NCBI RefSeq assembly: GCF_036884655.1
Contig: NC_088345.1
Location: 26,453,501 to 26,517,500 of the forward strand
Source of the DNA: Musa acuminata AAA Group
Taxonomy: Eukaryota; Streptophyta; Magnoliopsida; Zingiberales; Musaceae
Length of the DNA stretch: 64,000 bases
Reading direction: 5' to 3'
Both the position numbers and the translations under genes were made by a program. How positions within the stretch are numbered: position 1 is the first letter of the stretch; each line of letters opens with the position of its first letter. Positions 21,601 to 32,553 of the stretch are shown piece by piece. The notes beneath the pieces are model-generated. The model searched no databases, had not been told where the DNA came from, and saw only the letters and a list, made by a program, of their open reading frames with translations.

Positions 21601-22470
21601 ATGATGACAATCAATTGATAATGGAGTTATCCTTAACTCCCCCTATCTATATGCTATTGTTGAGATAAGTCAACCTTGAATTCAAGACCTAAGAATTCAA
21701 GTGACGTATTGATAAGTTAGATCAGTTAAACTTATCAATACTCCCATTATGATACTCATCATGATGTATCTTTTCAAGAATGATGTCAAAGCTTGACATA
21801 CATCATCAAGTTTGTATGATTGTGTTTGTAACTATTCACCATGTAATTGAACATTATCATTTAAAGCTGCGAGGGACTATTACATGATGCACACATATTA
21901 TCATTCTAGCAAGTTTTCATTTACTTCACAAGATTAGCAAGTTTGCATTTACTTCACAAGATAGGATATCAACTCAAGACATAATGCAAACTATAGCACA
22001 CGTTCATATATCTCTTGGTGATGCAAGGATGGCATAACCATAACATAGTTTATAGCATCACTCAAGTATTTGCAACATAGACATGATCATGGCAGTGTTT
22101 ATCAATTCATATGTTTCTCCCCCTTTGTCATCAACAAAAAGCATGGTAATTGTGATACGAGGAAAACAATATTAGCAAGCTTATAGAGGAATTTTGCATA
22201 GATTGCTTTGAACACTTCTTCCCTTTTTTTTATGAAAGTGGAATCACTTTATCCCGCAAAGATATTACAGGATGAAATACATACACAGGAATCACTTTAT
22301 CAGATTTATTTCAGGAACTTATTTTTCATGAAGGTGTACGAATAAATCTGTTTTATAGCATTCGAACAAATAAGATGCATTTAGACAAGATTTTGTTGTA
22401 GCTTTTCATATATAAACATGGCAATCAAGTGATCTGATAATTTAATATAGTCCAAAAAATAGATTTATTT
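21601..22470 (-). other. Element E 3' untranslated region
   Basis: About 0.9 kb of AT-rich sequence between pol and the 3' LTR, with no coding content. A second polypurine motif (TGACAAAGGGGGAGAAA on the minus strand) lies at 22113-22130, and a shorter GGGGGAGTTAA motif lies near 21627-21645. Confidence 0.85.
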
Positions 22471-25400
22471 ATTTGGACATATCAACATTCCTAATTCTCT
22501 TCTAATGAAATCAAATTATTCTTCACTTAGAGGTTTTGTAAAAATGTCAGCCAGTTGATGTTTAGTATCGATGAACTCTATGGTTATGATTAGTGATATG
22601 ATCTTGTATAAAGTGGTGTCTAATATCAATATGTTTTGTTCTTGAGTGTTGTATAGGATTCTTAGTTAAGCATATTGCACTCGTATTATCACATTTAATG
22701 GGAATATCTTTTAGATTAACTTTGTAATCTTCTAAAGTGTTTTTCATCCATACAACTTGTGCACAACATGCACTTGCTGCAATATATTCAGCTTCGGTTG
22801 TTGATAGTGCAACCAAGCTTTGCTTCTTAGATGACCAGGAAACAAGGGCATGTCCTAAAAATTGACATGATCCTGATGTGCTTTTTCTATCTAGTCTACA
22901 GCCAGCGAAGTCCGCATCAGCATAAGCTGTTAACTCAAAATTTTCTGATTTTGGATACCATAATCCTTGATTTGTGGTTCCATTGAGATATCTAAGTATT
23001 CTTTTGACTGCTTTGAGATGAGATATCTTAAGGTTTGATTGAAATCTAGCACAAAGTCCTACACTGAACATGATGTCTAGTCTGGTGGCAGTGAGGTAAA
23101 GTAAACTTCATATCATACCCCTATAAGTCTTTTGATTGAAGCTTTCTCCACTTTCATCAATTTCTAACTTAGTGGAGGTGCTCATAGGGGTGCTAATAGC
23201 CTTTGAGTTATTCATTTTAAACTTTTTTAATAAATTCATAGCATATTTAGTTTGACTAATAAAGATGCCGTTGCTTAATTGTTTGATTTGTAAACCTAAG
23301 AAGAATGTTAATTCTCCCATTAAGCTCATTTCGAATTCAAGACTCATGGTTCTAGCAAAAGATTCACAGAGAGATTCATTTGTAGAGCCAAAGATAATAT
23401 CATCAACATAAATCTGAACAATGAGAAAATTATTTTCAAAATTCTTGATAAATAATGTAATATCAACCTTGCCTTTTGTGAAATTATTTTCGATAAGAAA
23501 TGAACTAAGTCTCTCATACCAAGCCCTTGGGGCTTGTTTTAAACCATAGAGAGCTTTAGTTAATCTAAACACATGATTAGGGAGGCTATTATTTTCAAAT
23601 CCAGGAGGTTGTTCAACATAAACTTCTTCGGAAATAAAGCCATTTAGAAAAGCGCTTTTAACATCCATTTGAAACAGTTTAAAATTATTACTACTAGCGT
23701 AGGCAAGGAGCATCCTTATGGCTTCTAATCGAGCCATAGGAGCGAAGGTTTCTTTGTAATCGATACCTTCTTCTTGGTTGAAACCTTTGGCCACTAATCT
23801 AGCCTTGTTTCTAACCACGATACCATTTTCATCTTGCTTGTTTTTGAAGACCCATTTAGTACCAATAACTAAATGGTCATTTGGCCTAGGAACAAGCTTC
23901 CACACCTCATTTCTCTCAAATTGATTCAATTCATCTTGCATTGCGATAATCCATGAATCATCTTTCATGGCTTCGTCAACGCATTTGGGTTCAATTTGGG
24001 AGAGAAAGGCGGCATTTGCACAAAAAGTTTTAAGAGAAGATCGTGTTTGAACCCCCTTTGACGTGTCTCCTAAGATTAGCTCCTTGGGATGAGCATCTAC
24101 ATACTTCCAATCCTTGGGTAAGGATATTTCGGGAGTGGATGCATCCAAGTTGCTCATTGGAGAAGGGGTCTCGTTTAAATTCAAATAATCAAAAATAACA
24201 TCTTCGTCAAGATCATTTTTCGTGATTTCGGAAATCTCATTGAAAACAACATGAATAGATTCTTCAATAATTAAAGTTCTTTTATTGAAGATACGAAAGG
24301 CTTTAGAAACAGTAGAATAACCAAGAAAGATTCCTTCATCAGATTTAGCATTAAATTTTCCTAAGTTGTCCTTTTCATTTAGGATAAAACACTTACTCCC
24401 AAAGACTTTAAAATATGAAACATTGGGTTTTTTATTGTTCCATAACTCATAGGGAGTTTTGGTTAGTAGAGGTCTTACTAGAACTCTATTCAAAATGTAG
24501 CATGCAGTATTTACGGCTTCAGCCCAAAAATATTTGGGTAGGTTGTATTCATTCAACATGGTTCTTGCCATTTCTTGTAAATTTCGATTTTTTCTTTCTA
24601 CAACTCCATTTTGTTGAGGATTTCTAGGAGTAGAGAAATTATGATTGTATCCATTGAGTTCACAAAATTCCTGGAAATCATGGTTTTGAAATTCACCACC
24701 ATGATCACTTCTAATTGACGAAATCATAGAACCTTTCTCATTCTGAACAAGTTTGCAAAACTTGGTAAAATATCTAAGGCATTCACTCTTCTGTTTTAAG
24801 AAGTAAGTCCATGTGTATCTGCTGTAGTCATCCACGATGACAAAGGCGTATTTGCTACCTCCTAGGCTTGATGTGGAGATAGGTCCGAACAAATCCATAT
24901 GGATCAATTGTAAGGGCCTAGAGGTGCTTATTTGGTTTTTAGATTTGAAGCTACTCTTAATTTGTTTACCTAATTGGCAAGCATCACATACATTGTCTTT
25001 GATGAACTTGATATGAGGAATTCCTCTTACAAGTTCTTTGGATGATATTTGAGTGATTAGTTTCATGCTAGCATGACCTAATCTTCTATGCCATATCCAA
25101 GCATCCTCATTCAAAGCAGAAAAACACATTTCATTACATAAATTATTGATGTCAATAGTATATACGTTATTTTGTTTTAATGCAATCATAGATATGTTTT
25201 TGTGTGGTTTTTCAATGATGCAAGCATTAGATTCAAATCTGATAATATATCCTTTATCACATAATTGACTAATGCTCAAGAGGTTATGTTTTAAACTATC
25301 CACTAGCAAAACATCTTCAATAGAGAAGTTGGATTTGTTACCTATGGTTCCTTTGCCAATGATTTTACCCTTGTTGTTGTCTCCGAAGGTGACATATCCT

Positions 25401-25510
25401 TCGTCTATGCTAGTGAGCTTAGAGAATTGAGATGGATCTCCGGTCATATGCCTTGAGCATCCATTATCAAGGTACCATCTCTTGCTCCTAGCTTGCGATG
25501 GTTTAGTTTT
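22471..25510 (-). pseudogene. Element E pol polyprotein, two lesions
   Basis: Follows gag in the same frame after a single UAG. The protease motif reads [15 protein letters not shown], so the usual DSG is DNG. The order after that is GAG-pre-integrase finger ([16 protein letters not shown]), integrase core (HMDLFGP, SDHGGEF, and the Glu in NGVVERKNR), RT with the YVDD box near 23405, and RNase H ([25 protein letters not shown]). A nonsense TGA at 23108-23110 (GGA to TGA relative to K) lies between RT and RNase H. A 5-bp deletion near 22586 shifts the last 30 or so codons. Otherwise the frame is open for about 1000 codons, so the copy is young. Confidence 0.93.
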
Positions 25511-27094
25511 CTACAAGAAAGGATGATGTTTAGGTACCCATTTGCTTTTGGGTGCCTCACAAATAGATCTACATTTTCTATCATGTTGCATAGAATTTGT
25601 CATGGTTCCTTTAGGAACCCAAATCAATTTGTTTGGACTAATTTTCTTAAATGGACAATAGTGCGCCTTGTGTCCAAATTTGCAACAAAAGTTGCATTTG
25701 CTTTGATGTCTAACATGTAAGATGGGGCCTTTTATGAAGGTGGTTGGATTTTGGTGAGGACTTCTCACGAATCCAATTCCACTTCTTATGGGGACGTGAC
25801 CCTTGTTGGTAAGGATCATGTTTAATGACTTGCTACCAACCTCGAATTTCTTCAAGGTATCCTTAAGTAGCAAGTTTTCTTTTTGGAGAGTTTCTAGATT
25901 ATGGCATTTTATGCATGAGCTTAAGCTATCATGATATTCAGTATTTAACTTATCGAAATTACAAATAAGACTATCATGCTGTTTTTTTAGCAATTTGTAT
26001 TTATTACTAATAGTCTTACACTCATCAAACAATTCATGGAAAGCATTTAATAATTCATCGAATGATAAATCTGCATCTATTGAATTTGTTACCTCGTCTT
26101 CAATAGCCATTAAGGCGTAATGAGCAACTTGCTCGGTGTTGGACTCCTCTTCTTCGGATGCGCTCGAGTCATCCCATGTTGCTTGAAGAGCCTTCTTCTT
26201 TGATGTTCTCCTTTTTACTTGGGGACATTCACTCTTGTAGTGTCCCGGCTTTTTGCATTCATAGCAAATCACTTGGTCCTTCTTGGGTTCAAGTTTATTT
26301 TTTGCATCATTCTTAAACTTGTTTCTTTTAAAGAACTTTTTAAACTTTCTTGTTAGAAGTGCCAAGTCATCATCACAGTCCTCATCACTTGAGTTTTCTC
26401 TCAAGTGGCATTCAGAGGTTTTAAGTGCCATATCCTTCCTGTTCTTTGGAAGGATGTCTTCTTGCTCTTCATGAGCTTTACAAGTCATTTCGTAGGTCAT
26501 TAATGACCCGATTAGTTCTTCAAGAGGGAAGTTGCACAGATCTTTTGCCTCTTGAATAGCAGTGACTTTAGGATCCCAATTCTTAGGAAGGGATCTTAGT
26601 ATCTTATTTACGAGTTCAAAATCCGAAAAACTTTTTCCAAGTCCTTTTAGACCATTGACGACATCCGTGAAACGGGTAAACATGTCGCCAATGGTTTCAC
26701 TTGGTTTCATTCGAAAAAGTTCAAAAGAATGTAACAACAGATTGATTTTTGACTCTTTCTCTCTACTTGTGCCCTCGTGGGTCACTTCGAGTGTGTGCCA
26801 AATATCAAATGCAGTTTTGCAAGTTAAAACACGATTAAACTCGTTTTTATCAAGTGCGCAAAATAAGGCATTCATAGCCTTTGCATTAAGAGCAAAAGCC
26901 TTCTTCTCCAATTCATTCCAATCGATCATTGGAAGAGAAGACTTTGAAAATCCGTTTTCAACAAGGTTCCACAGTTCAAAATCCATAGAGATAAGAAAGA
27001 TCCTCATTCGTGTCTTCCAGTAGGTGTAGTCCGTCCCACTGAACATGGGTGGACGTGTAATAGAATGCCCCTCTTGGTTTCCGGCGTATGCCAT
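25511..27094 (-). CDS. Element E gag (Sirevirus capsid/nucleocapsid)
   Basis: An intact 527-residue gag that would build the virus-like particle in the cytoplasm. The start ATG at 27092-27094 is 37 bases after the primer site, and the same start is used in K and D. Residues 1-220 are the UBN2-type capsid region (SITRPPMFSGTDYTYWK, ALFCALDKNEFNRV). A CCHC knuckle (CYECKKPGHYKSEC) lies at about 277-290. It is followed by an acidic stretch with SASEEEESN, a probable coiled coil (about 345-425) and a second CCHC knuckle (CNFCCKFGHKAHYC) at about 467-480. The end is PKSKWVPKHHPFL, a hallmark of Sirevirus gag. The UAG stop is in frame with pol. It differs from K gag at roughly a dozen positions. 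Confidence 0.93.
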   Translation of the reverse strand: MAYAGNQEGHSITRPPMFSGTDYTYWKTRMRIFLISMDFELWNLVENGFSKSSLPMIDWNELEKKAFALNAKAMNALFCALDKNEFNRVLTCKTAFDIWHTLEVTHEGTSREKESKINLLLHSFELFRMKPSETIGDMFTRFTDVVNGLKGLGKSFSDFELVNKILRSLPKNWDPKVTAIQEAKDLCNFPLEELIGSLMTYEMTCKAHEEQEDILPKNRKDMALKTSECHLRENSSDEDCDDDLALLTRKFKKFFKRNKFKNDAKNKLEPKKDQVICYECKKPGHYKSECPQVKRRTSKKKALQATWDDSSASEEEESNTEQVAHYALMAIEDEVTNSIDADLSFDELLNAFHELFDECKTISNKYKLLKKQHDSLICNFDKLNTEYHDSLSSCIKCHNLETLQKENLLLKDTLKKFEVGSKSLNMILTNKGHVPIRSGIGFVRSPHQNPTTFIKGPILHVRHQSKCNFCCKFGHKAHYCPFKKISPNKLIWVPKGTMTNSMQHDRKCRSICEAPKSKWVPKHHPFL

Positions 27095-27130
27095 CTCTCT
27101 TGGGTTTTAATCCGTTAGAGAGTTAACCTT

Positions 27131-27144
27131 GCTCTGATACCAAT
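27131..27144 (-). promoter_or_regulatory. Element E primer-binding site
   Basis: Minus-strand ATTGGTATCAGAGC abuts the 5' LTR end and matches the initiator tRNA-Met complement exactly. Confidence 0.88.
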
Positions 27145-27324
27145 TGTTAGGATCGAGAGCACTAAGAGGGGGGGGTGAATTAGTGCAGCGGAAATCTTAC
27201 AGCAATTTAAAACCGAAAGGTGCGTTCGTTCAATAAAATCTATTATGATGCAAAAGCCGATTCACAGTTTGTATTTAAGCGCAGTTTGCGTCTAAGCGCA
27301 GATTGCGTCTAAGAGCAGGTTACG

Positions 27325-27545
27325 TTTAAACGCAGTTTGCGTCTAAACGCAATTTTACGTCTAAACTCAGTTTTACGTCTAAACACAGTTTTACGTCTAA
27401 ACGCAGTATTGCGTCTGAACGCAGTTTTACGTCTGAACGCAGTTTTGCATCTGAACGCAGTTTTGCGTCTGAATGCAGTTTTGCGTCTAAACGTGATTTA
27501 CGTCTAAACACAGTTTTGCGTCTAAACGTAGTTTTACGTCTAAAC
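27325..27545. repeat. 18-bp minisatellite in element E 5' LTR
   Basis: About 12 copies of the 18-bp unit, one fewer than in the 3' LTR of the same element. One unit is 17 bp (near 27495-27511). Confidence 0.92.
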
Positions 27546-28094
27546 GTAGAAACTGAACTTTGAAAATCTTTTTGTGGATGTGCAGAAAGCAGTTCGCAGT
27601 TATGAATGGAATCAAAGCGTAAGCGTAAACTGCGATGTAAAGATCGTACGAAAACACCGATTTACGTCTCAATGCAGATTCGGAAAGATCTGAACTTAGA
27701 GAATCGTTCATAAAAGTGCAGAGGGCAGTAGCTATGTAAGAGGTTTGTAGTAATGATAAAGTGCTAAAAAATAAACGCAAACCAGAGATTTAGAGTGGTT
27801 CGGTCAGTCTTGACCTACTCCACTTTTGGCTTCCTCCACCGATGAGGTTGCCGACGTCAACTAGAGGCCTTCCTTCAATAGGCGAAGGCCAACTGCCCTT
27901 TTACAGTTTCTCTCCTTTTGACAGGCTCAGGAGACAACCTTTACAGATCCTTTCTCTCCTCTCTTTACAACTCAAGACTTTGAAGAACAGAAAGAGGAGA
28001 ACTTTTGGACTTTACACAATTTTGAGCTCTTAGAATCATAGAAAAGATCAGGAATTCGGAGTGGATCTATATTTTTTCTATGCTGAACGGGTGG

Positions 28095-28108
28095 GGTATT
28101 TATAGGCC
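28095..28108 (-). promoter_or_regulatory. Element E 5' LTR TATA box
   Basis: Minus-strand GGCCTATAAATACC lies immediately downstream of the palindrome array in transcription order. Confidence 0.75.
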
Positions 28109-29223
28109 CTAACCCAGTTCAAATTTGGAGCTAAAAAACGATCAAATCCCGGAAGGATCAGGCGGTTGCACCTCTTGACTGGAGAGGTTGTACCGCCTGG
28201 CAGAGCTCGAAGACTGAGCTCAGGCGGATGCACCTCTCTGTCAGGGGTGGTTGCACCTTTCTGCCAGAGCTCGAAGACCGAGCTCAGGCGGTGCATCTCC
28301 TGACCAGAGAGGTTGCACCTCTCTGCCATAGGTGGTTGCACCTCTCTGCCAGAGCTCGAAGACCAAGCTCAGGCGGTGCCTCTCCTGTCGAGAGAGGTTG
28401 CTCCTCTCTGCCAGAGCTCGAAGACCGAGCTTGGTGGTTGCACCTCTTGGCAGAGCTCGAAACTTGAGCTCTAGCGGTGCTACCTCTTGACAGAGGAGGT
28501 TGCACCGCCCAGTCTCGCTTGGAGACTGAGCCCTGGGCGGTTGCACCTCTTGGTTGGGGCGGTTGCACCGCCCAGTCTCACTAGGAGACATTGCCTGGGC
28601 GGTTGCACCTCTTAGCTGGGGCGGTTGCACCGCCCAGTCTCGCTGGGAGACATAGTCTAGGCGGTTGCACCTCTTGGCTGGGACGGTTGCACCGCCCACA
28701 GCACCTTGGGTCCGAATGGGTTGAACCATTCGACCCAATTTGAGTTCTTCAGGGGCCCAATTGCCCCAGGATTAAGCTAATGGGATCGCCTCCCATTTCT
28801 AACTTAATCAACGTGCTAACTATGATTAAATCTAAGACAATTTCTGTGGCTTTGCTTCGGTACGTCAATCGCTTCTTCCAGCGAGTTTCCGGCGAACTTC
28901 CGTCGATCATCCGATGAACCCTCGGTGATGCTTCTGCGGACTTCCGGTAAACTTCTGGATTTTGCGACGATCCACTTGGCGAGTTCCGACGAGCTTCGCT
29001 TGGCAAGCTTCCGGACTTCTCGAATCTGTTCTTGCAGAACCTCCGACGACCGTCCGAACTTCCGTCGAACTCTCGAACTCCCAATGTGATCATGATCTTG
29101 ACTCCGGCGCAACTCCTGCTGCTTGTCTAACTTTCATCGTAGTTAATCCTGCACACTTATCTCAACACATAGATTAGACAACAAATGACAATTGACTTCA
29201 TCATCAAAATCCGAGATTCAACA

Positions 29224-29228
29224 ATATA
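29224..29228. other. Element E target-site duplication, right copy
   Basis: ATATA is identical to 19478-19482. Confidence 0.9.
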
Positions 29229-29336
29229 CTCTGACATGGGCTGATGATTTAGGAGGTAGTGACTCTTTCTTCTTGTTCAAAGGGCAATCTTTTATTTTAT
29301 GATCTAACTTTCCATAAGCAAAATAGGCTCTAGTCA
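29229..29336 (-). pseudogene. Gypsy M gag zinc-knuckle fragment
   Basis: Read on the minus strand, the segment translates with YFAYGKLDHKIKDCPLNKKK, a degraded CCHC knuckle of Ty3/gypsy gag (C-x2-C partly lost, H and C kept). Together with the pol remnant left of element E, it shows that E landed in the gypsy element. The remainder of gypsy gag and its 5' LTR are missing: plus-strand Sirevirus D integrase starts right after it. Confidence 0.65.
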
Positions 29337-31450
29337 CTTGAAAATGGCAAGAACCATGTTAAACGAACATAGCCTGCCCAAATATTTTTGGGCCGAAGCC
29401 ATTAATACGAACATGCTATCTTATGAATAGGGTTCTAGTAAGGTCATTACTTTCCAAAACTCCTTATGAATTATGGAATAACAAAAAGCCCAATGTTTCA
29501 TATTTTAAAGTTTTCGTTTGTAAATATTTTATCTTGAATGAAAAAGATGCTTTAGGAAAGTTTGATGCAAAATCCAATGAAGGAATTTTTCTTAGTTATT
29601 CTTCTATTTCTAAAGCATTTTGTATCTTTAATAAAAGTACTTTGGTTATAGAAGAGTCTATTCATGTTATCTTTAATAAAGTTTCCGAACTTAAGAAAAA
29701 TGAGTTTGATGATGATCTTAATTTTGATGCTTTGAATTTAAATGAACACTCTTCTCAAACTAGCAACTTGGATACATCTTTTTACGAAACATCCTTACCC
29801 TAGGAATGGAAGTATGTAGATGCTCATCCTAAGAAGCTAAAAATAAGACACATCAAAAGGGGTTCAAACTCGTTCTTCTCTTAAAAATTTTTTGCCAACA
29901 CTGCTTTTCTTTCTCAAATTGAACCTAAATACATTGACAAGGTATTGAAAGATAATTTATGGGATATGACAATGCAAAAAGAGTTGAATAAATTTGAGAG
30001 AAACGAGATATGGAAGCTTGTTCCTAGGCCTAATGACCATTTAGTTATAGGTACTAAATGAGTTTTTAGAAACAAGTAAGATGAATTTGGTATCGTGGTT
30101 AGAAACAAGGCTAGATTAGTGGCTAAGGATTTGAACCAAGAATAATATATCGATTCTGATGAAACCTTCGCTCTTGTGGCACGATTAGAAGCCATAAAGA
30201 TACTTAATGCCTATGCTAGTAGTAATAATTTTAAGTTATTTCAAATGGATATCAAAAGTACTTTTCTTAATGGCTTTATTCCCGAAGAAGTTTATGTTAA
30301 ATAACCTCTCGGATTTGAGAATAATAATTTTTCAAATCATGTGTTTAAATTGACTAAAGCTTTCTATGGATTAAAAGAAGCCCCAAGGGCTTGGTATGAG
30401 AGACTTAGCTCCTTTCTTATCCAAAATAATTTCTCTAAAGACAAGGTCAATACTACATTGTTTATTAAAAATTTTAAAACTAATTTTTTTATTGTTCAAA
30501 TTTATGTTGATGATATTATTTTTGGTTCTACAAATGAATCATTATGTAAATTGTTTGCCAAAAGTATGAGTCAAGAGTGTGAAATGAGTCTAATGGGTGA
30601 ACTAACTTTCTTTTTAGGCTTACAAATTAAACAACTTAGTGATATTATTTTTTTAGTCAAACAAAATATGCACTAGACTTGCTAAAACAGTTTCATATGG
30701 ATAGTTCAAAGACTATAAATACTCCTATGAGTACCTCCACTAAGTTAGACATTGACGAAAGTGGAGGAAGCTTTGATCAAAAAGCTTATAAAGGTATGAT
30801 AGGAAGTTTACTATACCTCATCACAACTAAATCGGACATCAATGTTTAGCATAGGATGTTGTGCTAGATTTCAATCTAATCCTAAGATAACTCATCTTAA
30901 ATTAGTTAAAAGAATTCTTAGATATCTTAAAGGAACCACTAATCTAGGATTATGGTATCCAAAATCTGAAAACTTTGAACTAATTGCTTACACTGATGCA
31001 GATTTACTATATGTAGAATAGATAGAAAAAGCACATCCAGGATATGTCAATTCTTAAGTCACACATTTGTCTCTTAGTCTTCCAAGAAATAAAACTCGGT
31101 TACACTATCTACAACCGAAGTCGAATACATAGCGACGAGTGCATGTTGTGCACAAGCTATATGGATGAAAAACATATTAGATGATTATAAGATTTACCTT
31201 AGGAATATTCCCATAAAATATGATAACATGAGTGTAATATGTTTAACAAAAAATCCTATTTAACACTCTAGAACTAAACATATTGATATTAGGTTTCATT
31301 TCATAAGAGATCATATTAATAACCATGATATATCTTTAGAGTTTTTTGACACGAAACATTAATTAGCCAATATCTTTACATAACCTTTAAATGAAAAATA
31401 ATTTGATTTTATTAGAAGAGAGTTAGGGATGTTAAATTGTCCGAATGCAT
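29337..31450 (+). pseudogene. Element D pol, integrase C-terminus to RNase H
   Basis: Plus-strand Sirevirus pol resumes in the integrase region ([22 protein letters not shown]) and runs through the post-integrase segment, RT and RNase H. RT motifs include [16 protein letters not shown] near 30010-30060, [18 protein letters not shown] near 30385 and the YVDD box near 30503. RNase H has decayed AYTDADL and later motifs (about 30985-31340). It ends in a form of the [10 protein letters not shown] motif, here LILLEES. Stops occur near 29803, 30060, 30145, 30303 and later, with frameshifts after 30660. RNase H is more decayed than RT. This copy is clearly older than E or K. Confidence 0.88.
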
Positions 31451-32199
31451 GAGTTTGTTGAATTTCTTTTCCGGACTATCTTCCTCCTAATTCATCTCAT
31501 GAATGGAGCTTTCATGAATTTATTTTATTTTTATCTTTCTCTTAACTTAGTATTAAATTTGCTTTATACCCATACTCCACCACTTAATGATTTTTTATAC
31601 TCTTAATCACACCACTCAAGAAATTCATTGATAAATGAATCTCTCATGGATTTCACTCTTGTGAATTTTTAATGAGAAACAGATTTGATTTATAAAGTTT
31701 TATTAATTAACATGTATATCTTGATCCTTGAAAGATGAATTTTAGTGTGTGATGACTACTTATAAGAATGGCGATTTGATTTCACATAGATATCTTGATC
31801 CTTTTCATGAATCCCTTCTCTTTGTTAAAATTGAAATATGATTTAATGAAACTCATTTATTGTTTTGAATTTGACTTGATTCAAATCATTTCATATATTT
31901 GGTTCTTAATGGATTCGTTTCTTACCTTTCTTTCTCTTCTTCTTATTTTTATGACAAAAAGAAGAAAGAAACTTGCACATCTAAAAAAGGAACTAAAAAG
32001 CCCTTGAGTAAAAATAATCTGGATAAATTGGTGTGAAACTTGCTTAATCTTGTTTACTATACTTGTATTGTTGAATGGTTCTCCTTTTTATTGATGACAA
32101 TGGGGGAGAAATGATACCAAAATGTGACAAATTGGTATTGTAAATGTATACAATGTATCTTATCGTAAATTGATTGTCATCATAAAAAAAGGGGGAGAT
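31451..32199 (+). other. Element D 3' untranslated region with polypurine tracts
   Basis: AT-rich noncoding sequence. A polypurine motif GACAATGGGGGAGAAA lies at 32096-32112. The final tract AAAAAAAGGGGGAGAT (32184-32199) abuts the 3' LTR start. The junction hairpin arms are at about 32166-32182 and 32214-32234. Confidence 0.8.
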
Positions 32200-32553
32200 T
32201 GTTGAATCTCGGATTTTGATGATGAAATCAATTGATAAATTGTGTGATCTAATCCATATATTGAGAAAAGTGTGTAGGATTAACAACGATAACAGTAAGA
32301 CATAAAGCAGATATTAGGCTGGAGTCAAGATCGAGATTTCGTTGGGAGTTTGAGAGTTCGTCAGAAGTCCAGACGTTCATCGGAAGTTCTACCAGAATTG
32401 ACCAAGAAGTCCAGGAACTTGCCAAAGAAGCTCATCGGAACTCGCTAAGAATATCATTGTAAAGTCCAGGGGCTTGCCAGGAGTCCACTGGAACATTACC
32501 GAGAGATTGTCGGAAGTTCGCTGGAAGATCACCGGAAGAACAATTGACATACA
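32200..32553 (+). repeat. Element D 3' LTR, truncated after about 354 bp
   Basis: Begins TGTTGAATCTCGG and includes the CCGGAA-type region. Homology then stops and Sirevirus pol sequence of another copy begins near 32554. The motif AGAACAATTGA occurs on both sides of the join and may mark the repair point. Confidence 0.8.

Larger units (their letters stand above)
19483..29223 (-). mobile_element. Sirevirus E, complete, minus strand (9741 bp)
   Basis: Complete LTR retrotransposon. 5' LTR is 27145-29223, primer site 27131-27144, gag 25511-27094, an in-frame UAG, pol to about 22471, 3' untranslated region with several polypurine motifs, final polypurine tract 21586-21600, and 3' LTR 19483-21585. 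The target duplication is ATATA on both sides. It sits inside gypsy M. Gag is intact. Pol has one nonsense codon, one 5-bp deletion and a protease active-site change, so it is nearly but not fully autonomous. Confidence 0.95.
27145..29223 (-). repeat. Element E 5' LTR (2079 bp)
   Basis: Same plan as the 3' LTR. The TATA box is at 28095-28108 (minus), the two-tier hairpin at 27794-27824, the minisatellite at about 27325-27545 with about 12 units, and the palindrome array at 28155-28700. It is 24 bp shorter overall than the 3' LTR. It carries an extra palindrome unit near 28670 but lacks another, and lacks part of the AATTCCGGGA segment beside the array. Confidence 0.93.
15295..32553 (+). mobile_element. 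Sirevirus D, interrupted by gypsy M and Sirevirus E
   Basis: A plus-strand Sirevirus with 5' LTR (15295-16514), primer site, gag plus protease start (16567-17774), the second half of pol (29337-31450), 3' untranslated region, polypurine tract, and the first 350 bases of a 3' LTR (32200-32553). About 0.9 kb from protease to mid-integrase is missing where the minus-strand gypsy remnant M, carrying Sirevirus E, lies. The 3' LTR is cut and joined to another pol fragment, so no target duplication can be checked; the left flank is CTTCC. Confidence 0.85.
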
